Shown in pieces: positions 1 through 6,031 of a DNA stretch of 8,892 nt. Made by a program: the position numbers and the translations under genes. The DNA comes from an uncultured Eubacteriales bacterium (lineage in GTDB: Bacteria > Bacillota_A > Clostridia > Christensenellales > Aristaeellaceae). Position 1 is the stretch's first letter, and the number at the start of each line of letters is the position of its first letter. Location of the stretch: NCBI GenBank assembly GCA_902775835.1, contig CACYNZ010000146.1:1-8892 (forward strand). The letters are read 5' to 3'. The notes under the pieces were generated by a model, which was given only the letters and a program-made list of their open reading frames with translations, was not told the DNA's origin and did no database searches.

Positions 1-16
1 GACGCCTGGATGCCAT
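1..16 (-). CDS. Start of an unidentified gene running off the left edge
   Basis: Only the first five codons are present: ATG at 16-14, reading M-A-S-R-R before the window ends. The start is supported by a good ribosome binding site, AGAGGAG at 31-25, eight bases upstream. A small hairpin (CCCGG, three-base loop, CCGGG, at 33-45) lies just upstream of that site. The gene follows the antitoxin relic by about 80 bases in the same direction. A toxin partner would fit that position, but nothing in five residues supports it and the product cannot be named. Confidence 0.35.
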
Positions 17-94
17 GATATATGCTCCTCTGCCCGGCTTCCGGGTATTCACGCTCAGCCAGGGTCACTCATGCCGATTCGTCCTGACCGGATT

Positions 95-256
95 CTATTC
101 TTCTTTCTGCTCCTCCATGCACATCCTGTTCCAGTAACAGAAAATACCCGCCTGACCTCTGACTGACGGAATACGTACATCAAACGGAATACCATTATGC
201 AAAACGATCTGGCTATAAAGCATCTGGATGACTCCATTGGGCGTAATGCCGAGATT
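95..256 (-). pseudogene. C-terminal relic of a RelB/DinJ-family antitoxin
   Basis: The translation from about 256 to 167 contains the segment GITPNGVIQMLYSQIV and then GIPFDVRIP. This is the characteristic C-terminal half of RelB/DinJ antitoxins: the ribbon-helix-helix second helix followed by the toxin-neutralising tail with its (L/I)PF-(D/E)-x-(R/K) motif. The usual roughly 40-residue N-terminal half, which carries the beta strand and first helix, is not recognisable upstream. The frame stays open to about 367 but reads through what looks like the end of a group II intron, so that part is not coding for this protein. The tail after the proline also departs from the family, with aromatic and cysteine residues up to the TAA/TAG region near 95, suggesting further decay or a shifted frame. 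DinJ-type antitoxins normally pair with a YafQ/RelE toxin. No such toxin is seen, although a new gene starts at 16. Confidence 0.6.
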
Positions 257-336
257 ACAGGATGGACGAGAAAAGGATCTGAAAATCATCTGAAACAAAT
301 ACAGTGCTGTATCAGCAAATGAAGCGTGAAGTCTCA

Positions 337-412
337 ATCGAGTAGATGGAGAAGTTACCCCCTCCACCCCTCGACGGAACCGTACGTTGCGGCGTTATCG
401 CACAGCGGCCCC
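337..412 (-). mobile_element. 3' end of a group II intron (domains V and VI), no reverse transcriptase
   Basis: Read on the minus strand, 412-376 forms a domain V-like hairpin: GGGGCCG pairs with CGGTTCC (two G-U wobbles), with an ATAA apical loop. It carries the familiar group II 3' strand ACGTACGGTTC. A short linker leads to a domain VI-like hairpin at 373-339. There CGAG pairs with CTCG and GGTGGAG pairs with CTCCATC, with an unpaired TA in the 3' strand placing a bulged adenosine close to the end, as the branch point should be. The expected intron terminus would be the AT at 338-337. Upstream, down to about 475, the sequence has a look compatible with the base of domain IV. The catalytic triad position of domain V reads GGC rather than the usual AGC, and the middle of the helix pairs poorly, both signs of decay. 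No maturase/reverse transcriptase gene and no 5' intron end are in the window. The call rests on sequence patterns and hand-drawn pairing. Confidence 0.6.
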
Positions 413-498
413 TCGCTTTCCCTGTAGTAGATTGCCGTCCCACCCCATTGTAAGGCGAGGTTTTCATTTGGCTGCTCTGAGGATCTATACTGCTTATT

Positions 499-538
499 CC
501 ATTCACCCTGCCTATGGCGGGGGATTGATGGTTTTTTT
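499..538 (+). terminator. Strong intrinsic terminator on the plus strand
   Basis: On the plus strand CCATTCA then CCCTGCC (499-512) pairs with GGCGGGG (516-522) and then TTGATGG (525-531) around a TAT loop, with one small bulge and one mismatch. Seven T residues (532-538) follow immediately. In the other direction the hairpin has an extra C-A mismatch and no T-run after it, so it is a poor terminator for the ATPase gene that ends at 541. It points the wrong way for every gene recognised here. Confidence 0.6.
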
Positions 539-540
539 AT

Positions 541-2352
541 TCAGAGTCCCTTCAGATAGGCCTCAACATTGCGATACTCCACAGAATCCTCCATTCCGTT
601 TTCCCCGCGATACAGAACACATTTCCTGACGATCTGCCCGTATTTGGCTGTTACTTCCTTATTGATTTCGTCATCCAGCAGAACCCGCCTCTGCTCTGGA
701 ACCCGTTCCGTACTGTGCTTGATCTCATACTCCTCAATGGAATGCTCCTGCGTATCGTAGACAGCCATATCAAATTCACTTCGGCTCAGGATCAGTTTGA
801 ATGCCCGTTTTCCCCTGGGTAAACTCCTCATACGGTCAAGCAGTACGATATCCTCCATCATCCTGCCTCGGACATCCTCCAGAATCTTTTCGGAAGCCAG
901 TTTTTTATCCCATTCATCAAAGGACTGGAACAGCGGGTCCTTCATCAGCACATGAACCAATGCCTGCGCCTGACAAAAACGCATCCCGGGCTGTGTAAAC
1001 AGCACATGTTCGGTCGGCTCTGCTTCCGGAATCGTAGTTTCCGAGGGACAGTCAACCACGAGGTCCAGCGCTTTCAGATATTCCTTGATTTCCGCCGCAT
1101 GCGTCTTTGTGATGCCGATCTTCCTGTCTTCCTGGTTTCGTATTTCCAGCATCTCCATCAGTTTCCGTGTGACAGCTTCCTTATCAATTCTTTCCAGAAC
1201 GTCTGTCTGTTTTTCAGGGTCCGTCTCTTTCTGAAGAATCTGCGCCGCTGAGACGAGATCATGGGACTTGAACTTTGCAGTCAATATCCGAACCAGAAAC
1301 TGATGATTCATGCTTTCAATAATCCGGTTGATCGCGCCGGTCAGCTCATCCGCTTCATATAAATCACGCAGATGCCGGAAATAATTTCCGTCCTCGAAAT
1401 GCGCAAGAGAATGCTGAATGTTTCTGCATATGGCTGTATCGATATAGCGCCGTGTCGTCTCATCATCCCGGAAAGCGGAAGTATCATCCAGAGCATCCGG
1501 ATCATCAAAATCCGTTTCTCCCGGCATCAGCGTTCCTCCATAGCAGATATACTCGTCAATATCGTTTCTTCCCAGCAGTCTGCTGTATTCTCTGAACGGG
1601 ATGTACGTCGTGTGAATCATATAGGCCCGGTCATACAGTTCGTTTCCTGCCGCCATCCAGAATCCCAGCGAGTCCGTACCGGAAAGTATGATTTTCATCC
1701 CCTGCATTGCATAAATGTCCGACAGAACAGAGGCACAGTCGATGAAATCCTCCATCAGAGTGATTTCATCCAGAAAAGCATATTTGCAGCCCATTGCGCG
1801 GAGTTTTTTCAGATCTGCATTCAGGTCCGCAAATCTGTCTGTAACACGTGCTTTGATATATACCGCCTTAGTTCTTTCTTCCCCGGGAAGATCCGCCAGC
1901 AACTGAAACAGCAGCGTGGTCTTCCCTGTTCTTCGCAGACCGTACAGAATACAGACTTTTCCAAATGTATCTGCGTGCATGAACTTCTCAAGCTTCTGGT
2001 AGCAGTCCCGCTTCTGATATTTCATGACGCCCCGGATCTGATCATCCAGGGCTGTCCCTGCAACAACATTGGTTCTAAACGGCATTTCTTCCAGAAGATC
2101 TGCCTGTTCTTCCGGAATTCTTTTCAATGCCTCCAGTTCGTCTGTCAGCCGGGAGCGCAGGTCCAGTTGATGAAAGACTTCTTCACGTTCGCTGACTTTC
2201 ACATATCTTGTCATGGCCTTTCCGTCTTCAGACCATTGCAGATAAGGCTGCTCTTTTCCTTTGATTTTTTTATAGAACACCCTGCCTTTTGGAAGCGTCA
2301 GCAGTTCCTGCTCAATCTCAGCGATGCGAAGCATTCTTTCCTGTTTCGTCAT
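541..2352 (-). CDS. AAA+ ATPase (AAA_14/DUF4143-like) with probable C-terminal nuclease fold
   Basis: This is a cytoplasmic P-loop ATPase of about 603 residues. The N-terminal 60 to 80 residues (GRVFYKKIKGKEQPYLQW and a following basic/acidic helix) resemble a small domain often seen alone or fused in Clostridia and thought to bind nucleic acid. The ATPase core follows: Walker A GLRRTGKTT at about 138-146, Walker B YAFLDE at about 191-196, and a sensor-like ILSGTDS at about 222-228, the usual order in the AAA_14/DUF4143 family. A helical and winged-helix-like stretch follows to about 470. The last 90 residues contain E-F-D-M-A-V and then, 15 residues on, E-Y-E-I-K (about 526-545), the D...ExK pattern of PD-(D/E)XK nucleases found at the end of such ATPases. 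ATG at 2352 is preferred because GGTGG lies five bases upstream. An in-frame GTG at 2361 would sit almost on the predicted transcription start. The gene stands alone behind its own promoter and the GATAAC operator array. Many relatives are accessory genes of unknown role, and some are linked to mobile DNA or defence. The substrate is unknown. Confidence 0.88.
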   Translation of the reverse strand: MTKQERMLRIAEIEQELLTLPKGRVFYKKIKGKEQPYLQWSEDGKAMTRYVKVSEREEVFHQLDLRSRLTDELEALKRIPEEQADLLEEMPFRTNVVAGTALDDQIRGVMKYQKRDCYQKLEKFMHADTFGKVCILYGLRRTGKTTLLFQLLADLPGEERTKAVYIKARVTDRFADLNADLKKLRAMGCKYAFLDEITLMEDFIDCASVLSDIYAMQGMKIILSGTDSLGFWMAAGNELYDRAYMIHTTYIPFREYSRLLGRNDIDEYICYGGTLMPGETDFDDPDALDDTSAFRDDETTRRYIDTAICRNIQHSLAHFEDGNYFRHLRDLYEADELTGAINRIIESMNHQFLVRILTAKFKSHDLVSAAQILQKETDPEKQTDVLERIDKEAVTRKLMEMLEIRNQEDRKIGITKTHAAEIKEYLKALDLVVDCPSETTIPEAEPTEHVLFTQPGMRFCQAQALVHVLMKDPLFQSFDEWDKKLASEKILEDVRGRMMEDIVLLDRMRSLPRGKRAFKLILSRSEFDMAVYDTQEHSIEEYEIKHSTERVPEQRRVLLDDEINKEVTAKYGQIVRKCVLYRGENGMEDSVEYRNVEAYLKGL

Positions 2353-2370
2353 GTCATCCACCCCATAAGC

Positions 2371-2399
2371 AGGATAACATTAGATAACAACGTTGTCAA
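2371..2399 (-). promoter_or_regulatory. Sigma-70-type promoter of the ATPase gene
   Basis: The -35 box is a perfect TTGACA (2399-2394). After a 17-base spacer comes TATCCT (2376-2371, four of six matches to TATAAT). The predicted transcription start near 2364 leaves a leader of about a dozen bases before ATG 2352. The promoter is embedded in the GATAAC array, so repression by occlusion is the natural reading. Confidence 0.6.
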
Positions 2400-2415
2400 G
2401 TTATCCATTGTTATC
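2373..2415. promoter_or_regulatory. Symmetric operator-like array of four GATAAC hexamers
   Basis: GATAAC occurs at 2373-2378 and 2383-2388, and its complement GTTATC at 2400-2405 and 2410-2415. Within each pair the copies are exactly 10 bases apart, one helical turn, and the two pairs face each other symmetrically around position 2394. A perfect 10-base palindrome, ACAACGTTGT (2387-2396), lies inside. One hexamer overlaps the -10 box, one lies in the spacer and two lie upstream of the -35. This is how a repressor operator binding two dimers, or a tetramer, would look. The cognate protein is not proven. The XRE-family product next door and the ATPase itself are candidates. Confidence 0.55.
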
Positions 2416-2539
2416 TCGGGTCGGCATGGGATGATTACAGAGTTCTCCACAGTCAGCCGGTATCTACATCGGCCCATTCCCATTCTGCCAGGCTGGAATC
2501 ATTGGATTTCCCCGGTTTTTTCATCTGGAGAAAGTGAGA

Positions 2540-2611
2540 ACGGGAGTGCACCCCCATCAGCAGGCACACTCCCGTCCCTATTGTTCTCTGATCAGCAACT
2601 AGCCGGTTGCT
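2540..2611. other. Two hairpins in the XRE-ATPase intergenic stretch
   Basis: The 370-base gap between the ATPase promoter and the XRE gene contains no credible gene. It holds a perfect 9-base inverted repeat, ACGGGAGTG (2540-2548) and CACTCCCGT (2567-2575), with an 18-base loop. A second one has arms AGCAAC (2594-2599) and GTTGCT (2606-2611) with a six-base loop. Neither has a T-run on either strand, so they are not ordinary terminators. They could belong to a small RNA, be binding sites, or be chance. Outside these, the terminator at 2688 and the operator array, nothing else was seen in the gap. Confidence 0.4.
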
Positions 2612-2687
2612 CTTCAATGATCATTGTAATGCAGCAGATATTTAAAACAAATCAGAAGATTTCCAGCAGAATACATGATCCAGTCAG

Positions 2688-2715
2688 AAAAAACCGTCTC
2701 CCGAAGGAGACGGTT
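2688..2715 (-). terminator. Intrinsic terminator of the XRE gene
   Basis: On the minus strand AACCGTCTCC (2715-2706) pairs perfectly with GGAGACGGTT (2701-2692) around a stable TTCG tetraloop, and a run of T continues to 2688. It begins about 17 bases after the XRE stop codon, so the XRE transcript should end here rather than enter the ATPase gene. Confidence 0.88.
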
Positions 2716-2732
2716 CAGAAAATCGAAGCGTA

Positions 2733-3605
2733 TTACCGGAAACGGATGAGCGCTGGAAAGCGGAGACTTGCCCCGTTTTCATCGGTACAGGACAGGAGCA
2801 GACCGATACCGTACATCGTGTCCTGAACAGGCAGAGCCCCGTTATAGGTCCATGACTCACAGTTGGCGGGAAGCACGTATTCCTTGCCGCCTTCTTCCAT
2901 GGCCTTCTTGTCCGTCACAAACTGCAGGTTCTCATGCGGCGGCACTCCGAAGATGACGGCTTCCACGGTATCAATCGTCACGCCGATGCCGTTCGTTTCC
3001 TTGAAGTCAAAGGTAAACGTCCAGAGGGTGCGCTCTTCCGCCTGCATGGTGCCGAGCGTGGTGGTGGCGAGCAGATATGCTTTCGAAGGATCATTGTCTG
3101 CAGCCTTTGCAAACTGTTCCATGGTATAGACTGTCCCGTCCACGGACTGGTACGCTACAGGTGCCGGCGCCGCAGGCTTCAGCATGGGAACAATGACCAG
3201 CCACACCAGGAGGGCCACCGCCACAAGCGCGACCCCGATAATGGCATACAGTTTGCCGCGGGAAGGCTTCGCGGCCTTCTGCGCTTCCTGTCCGGCATGT
3301 TCCGCAGCTGCCGGCTCTGCCGCTTCAGCAGGCTGCTCAGCACCGGCCGCTGTTTTCTCCTCAGCCGCTGTTTCGGCCGCATCCCCATCAGCCGCCGTTT
3401 CAGCTGCCCGGATCGGCCCAGAGGATTCAAAGCTGTACTCCAGTACGGAAGACAGACGCAGCATGGTTTCCGCGTCCGGAAGACGCCTGCTCTGTTCCCA
3501 GTTTGCCACAGCGGACCGCGTCACATGAAGTTTTTCTGCCAAGTCATCCTGAGTCATACCCTTCCCCTGACGGGCGTTTTTGATCTGCTCACCGATACTT
3601 GCCAT
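2733..3605 (-). CDS. Membrane-anchored XRE-family (Cro/CI-type HTH) protein
   Basis: This 290-residue protein has four parts. Residues 7-60 are a Cro/CI-type helix-turn-helix (TQDDLAEKLHVTRSAVANWE is the helix-turn-helix core). Residues about 66-113 are a low-complexity Ala/Glu-rich linker. Residues about 120-141 form one strongly hydrophobic membrane helix preceded by Lys/Arg, predicting the DNA-binding end inside the cell. About 150 residues outside form an unrecognised domain with two cysteines (249 and 273) that could make a disulfide. ATG at 3605 has AGGAG ten bases upstream (3620-3616). The architecture is common in Clostridia and is used both by RodZ-like proteins and by regulators thought to sense envelope signals. 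The outer domain here lacks anything that marks it as RodZ. It is transcribed alone, between its own probable promoter near 3700 and the terminator at 2688. It is the only visible DNA-binding regulator in the window and so a candidate for binding the adjacent GATAAC array. Confidence 0.9.
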   Translation of the reverse strand: MASIGEQIKNARQGKGMTQDDLAEKLHVTRSAVANWEQSRRLPDAETMLRLSSVLEYSFESSGPIRAAETAADGDAAETAAEEKTAAGAEQPAEAAEPAAAEHAGQEAQKAAKPSRGKLYAIIGVALVAVALLVWLVIVPMLKPAAPAPVAYQSVDGTVYTMEQFAKAADNDPSKAYLLATTTLGTMQAEERTLWTFTFDFKETNGIGVTIDTVEAVIFGVPPHENLQFVTDKKAMEEGGKEYVLPANCESWTYNGALPVQDTMYGIGLLLSCTDENGASLRFPALIRFR

Positions 3606-3648
3606 AGTTCAACTGCTCCTGTTCTTTACTTTTTGGCTTACCGTATCT

Positions 3649-3681
3649 TCCGGACCTGCCGCGGATCACGTGCCGTCCGGA
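3649..3681. repeat. Inverted repeat in the XRE leader
   Basis: TCCGGAC (3649-3655) and GTCCGGA (3675-3681) form a 7-base inverted repeat separated by 19 bases. It sits between the predicted XRE promoter and the XRE start, where an autoregulatory operator or a leader hairpin would be expected. It has no sequence likeness to the GATAAC array. Confidence 0.35.
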
Positions 3682-3690
3682 TTTTGCAGT

Positions 3691-3720
3691 TTCATATTGT
3701 ATCACTTCCGCATCCGTCAA
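3691..3720 (-). promoter_or_regulatory. Probable promoter of the XRE gene
   Basis: TTGACG (3720-3715) is followed after 18 bases by TATGAA (3696-3691). An overlapping TACAAT (3701-3696) has a better -10 sequence but a spacer of only 13. The region lies about 90 bases upstream of the XRE start. The approximately 210 bases from 3642 to 3855 otherwise show no convincing gene. Confidence 0.4.
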
Positions 3721-3855
3721 GGAAGACATGAAATCCGTGGAATCCATGTATCCCGCTGTTTCCTGCAGTCCCCCTGCGTCCGTGCGGTCCACGCCACGGG
3801 ATACCGGTTCATGCACTTTTTTCACACCCGCATTGTGCGTTTTGCTCTGCAGTCG

Positions 3856-3942
3856 TCAGTTATGTCCATCCAGCCAGGGACGCAGCGCCTGTTCCAGGCA
3901 CATTCCCGGATTTCCGGGGGTTCTCCTGAGCATGACAATCAC
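3856..3942 (-). CDS. Possible 28-residue ORF coupled to the DUF2325 gene
   Basis: A GTG start (3942-3940) overlaps the TGA stop of the DUF2325 gene in a GTGA arrangement, with GAGGA six bases upstream, which suggests translational coupling. The product would be 28 residues ending in EQALRPWLDGHN. It matches no family known to me and has no membrane segment. It may be a genuine micro-protein, the decayed start of a lost third operon gene, or chance. Just after its start, two back-to-back small hairpins (CCCGG/CCGGG and GCCTG/CAGGC) lie at about 3890-3920 and may mark the operon end. Confidence 0.3.
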   Translation of the reverse strand: MIVMLRRTPGNPGMCLEQALRPWLDGHN

Positions 3943-5999
3943 TTCATGTCCTCATTCACCAGCTGCTCTGCGCACTTTTCTGCGCTGGCATAGCCGAAAT
4001 ACCGCATCTGCACCCCAGCCTGCCTGCAGACCCTGACGATGTTCCAGAACTGGCTGTGGCTTATGCAGTTGTTCTGGATCCAGACCACCTCTGCATTACG
4101 GATAATGTCCGGACTGAAGGCAAGACTGCCCGCATCCACAAACCTCACCTCCGGCAGCATGGGCCGGATCACTTTCAGGAACGAGTCATGCCCGCCGAAG
4201 ACGACCGTGCGTTTTTTCGTCACATATGGGTATGCATACGCCTTTTCCGGTTTCTCCAGCTTCTCCCGCTCTTCCGAGTCCCGGTTGAACACCAGACTGC
4301 GCAGGTCTGCCAGTTCCCTGTGCTCCATACGCAGGCTTTTCAGTTCCCGCTCATACCGTGCCCGTTCCGCGTCCGCGGCATGCCGTTCCTCCATCAGGAC
4401 AGTCCTCAGGTTCCTGAGCTGTTTCCTGGCCGCCTCCAGCTCCGCGGCCATTTCCCGGTTTTCTTCCGGAAGCGCAGCTTCCTCCTCCGGCATCCCCTGA
4501 TCTGCCAGCATTTTTCCCCACCAGCCGCCCAGCCGGGGCTTTATCGGTACTTCGGCATGTTCCGGCACCGCTGCCGCTTTTTCCGCTTCCTGATCCTCCG
4601 GCGGGATCCATCCCGGATAATTCACCTGCTTTGCCTGAAACGCCTGAAGGAAAAGCATTCCGGCCACGTCCGCAATCTTTTTCGCCCGCTCTTCCGGCAT
4701 GCCCTCTCTGACCAGCTGTTCCCGGTCCGCCTCAAAGGGATGAAGCCCCACGGGCACCACGCCCCGGCACAGACCATAGATCACCTGAGCCAGGTTTCTG
4801 CCGTTGTGCGTTTCATGATAGTAATCCACGTCCTCCGGCGGTGCCTCCCTTTCCAGCCAGCCATTCCGGTTATAGCTCATCCCCTCATACCATGCATCCC
4901 ACTGTTCACTTTCCCAGCCGTCCCGGTCTTCATACCAGGGCAGCATCTGCCTGGCAAAATTCACCAGAGTCGTCCCCGAGTCCACAAGCCACGGCGCATC
5001 ATCCCCATGATCCAGGAGATGGAAAAGCGCAAAGCAGATTTCGAAGGGGTCCTCCAGGGTAAAGCCGGAAATCGCGTCCGCTATATCCCGGCTGCCCAGT
5101 TCCCGGACCAGCTGTCTCCAGGACATATGCAGGTATCTGTCGAAATTGAGATCCACTTCCGTCATCTGCCGCAGTATGTCCTCCCACTTTTGCGCCACCG
5201 CGTCCACCACGGCCCGGACAGCCGGTCTGCTCTTCTCCGCATGGCTGAGTGTCTGGATTCCGGGTCTGGCAAGCGGGATCCGGGTGCCGTCAAGGGATAC
5301 TTCCACTTCCCGCTCGATCTCATCCATTCTGTCCTGCAGGCAGGCTTTTCCCTTCACCTTCCGCGACACAAGCTCCCACTGCTTTTCCCGGAACGCATCA
5401 CAGGCTTTCTGAATATCCGCCTCCGGCAGCAGCGCCAGCAGGGAAAGAAACCGCTCGTCCGGTGATTTTCCCCGGGCGTTTTCCTCGTTCATCACGCTTT
5501 CCTGTCCATACCGTTTCCGCAGGACATGAATCACCGACTGTATCAGGTCACGGTCATAGCAGGGATGGTGAAAATCCAGCTGCAGATAGAAGACATCCAT
5601 GTCTTCCGACGTATCCGGCAGAATGCGGTAGGCATCCTGCAGCTTTCCGTGTTTTCTCAGCCTGTCCAGAATCCACAGCGCCGCGGCAGTGCTCACATCA
5701 TAGTCCTCGTCCAGCTGATTGTAACTGCTGTACGGCGTCATCTCGCAGCTTACAAAGCCTGCCAGCGTTTTCGTGCCAGTGTCCCCAAGTTCCTTCTCCA
5801 CCCTGTCCATGGCTTTCAGGACAGCCCTCTGACGCCTTGCCCCGTAAACCCCGCTGAGATACGTCTCATAATCCTCCCGGACAGACCGGCCAAGTTCTGT
5901 CTTTTTCCTGCATTCGTTCTCCACAAAGCGTTTCCGCGCTGCGGGCGAGCTGAGATCGAGTGATGCCGGGGCTGACCCGGCGGAATGCCGTCTGCTCAT
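3939..5999 (-). CDS. Large coiled-coil protein with C-terminal DUF2325 domain
   Basis: This 686-residue, largely soluble and highly charged protein has no signal peptide or membrane helix. Residues 1 to about 500 are helical and not recognised, with acidic patches such as DEDYDVS and many Trp/Tyr clusters around 340-400. Residues about 510-578 are a strong coiled coil rich in Glu, Arg and Leu heptads. From about 597 the sequence fits DUF2325: a strand and glycine motif (TVVFGGHDSF), a central VDAG, and then AEVVWIQNNCISHSQFW with the conserved C-x-x-S/H-H element. DUF2325 is a small Rossmann-like fold of unknown biochemical role. ATG 5999 has AGGAGAGG six bases upstream (6013-6006). It lies 32 bases after the SEC-C gene, so the two are surely co-transcribed. 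DUF2325 proteins are usually short; such a long N-terminal extension is less common, and its function cannot be stated. Confidence 0.85.
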   Translation of the reverse strand: MSRRHSAGSAPASLDLSSPAARKRFVENECRKKTELGRSVREDYETYLSGVYGARRQRAVLKAMDRVEKELGDTGTKTLAGFVSCEMTPYSSYNQLDEDYDVSTAAALWILDRLRKHGKLQDAYRILPDTSEDMDVFYLQLDFHHPCYDRDLIQSVIHVLRKRYGQESVMNEENARGKSPDERFLSLLALLPEADIQKACDAFREKQWELVSRKVKGKACLQDRMDEIEREVEVSLDGTRIPLARPGIQTLSHAEKSRPAVRAVVDAVAQKWEDILRQMTEVDLNFDRYLHMSWRQLVRELGSRDIADAISGFTLEDPFEICFALFHLLDHGDDAPWLVDSGTTLVNFARQMLPWYEDRDGWESEQWDAWYEGMSYNRNGWLEREAPPEDVDYYHETHNGRNLAQVIYGLCRGVVPVGLHPFEADREQLVREGMPEERAKKIADVAGMLFLQAFQAKQVNYPGWIPPEDQEAEKAAAVPEHAEVPIKPRLGGWWGKMLADQGMPEEEAALPEENREMAAELEAARKQLRNLRTVLMEERHAADAERARYERELKSLRMEHRELADLRSLVFNRDSEEREKLEKPEKAYAYPYVTKKRTVVFGGHDSFLKVIRPMLPEVRFVDAGSLAFSPDIIRNAEVVWIQNNCISHSQFWNIVRVCRQAGVQMRYFGYASAEKCAEQLVNEDMK

Positions 6000-6031
6000 T
6001 GCTTTCCTCTCCTGTAACCTCTGTCACACAT

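Noticed and set aside
55..237. 60-codon minus-strand frame overlapping the antitoxin relic
   Set aside because: The other frame carries the recognisable RelB/DinJ C-terminus; this one is Arg/Ser/Phe-rich and featureless.
2373..2415. DnaA-box cluster or replication origin
   Set aside because: Only one site (TTATCCATT) comes near the TTATNCACA consensus, and there is no replication initiator gene or AT-rich unwinding stretch. The promoter overlap fits an operator better.
1372..2826. Plus-strand frame of 484 codons opposite the ATPase gene
   Set aside because: It lies antisense to a gene with clear Walker motifs, crosses that gene's promoter and the XRE terminator, and its product is rich in Ser/Cys/His/Arg with no domain pattern.
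3589..3825. 78-codon minus-strand frame upstream of and overlapping the XRE start
   Set aside because: It has no good ribosome binding site, contains the probable XRE promoter and leader repeat, and runs into the XRE coding region out of frame. Its C-terminal part looks mildly protein-like, so a relic is not fully excluded.
4056..5465. Long plus-strand frame opposite the DUF2325 gene
   Set aside because: Composition (Pro, His, Arg, Phe) is typical of antisense reading of a codon-biased gene; the opposite strand has a domain match and a ribosome binding site.
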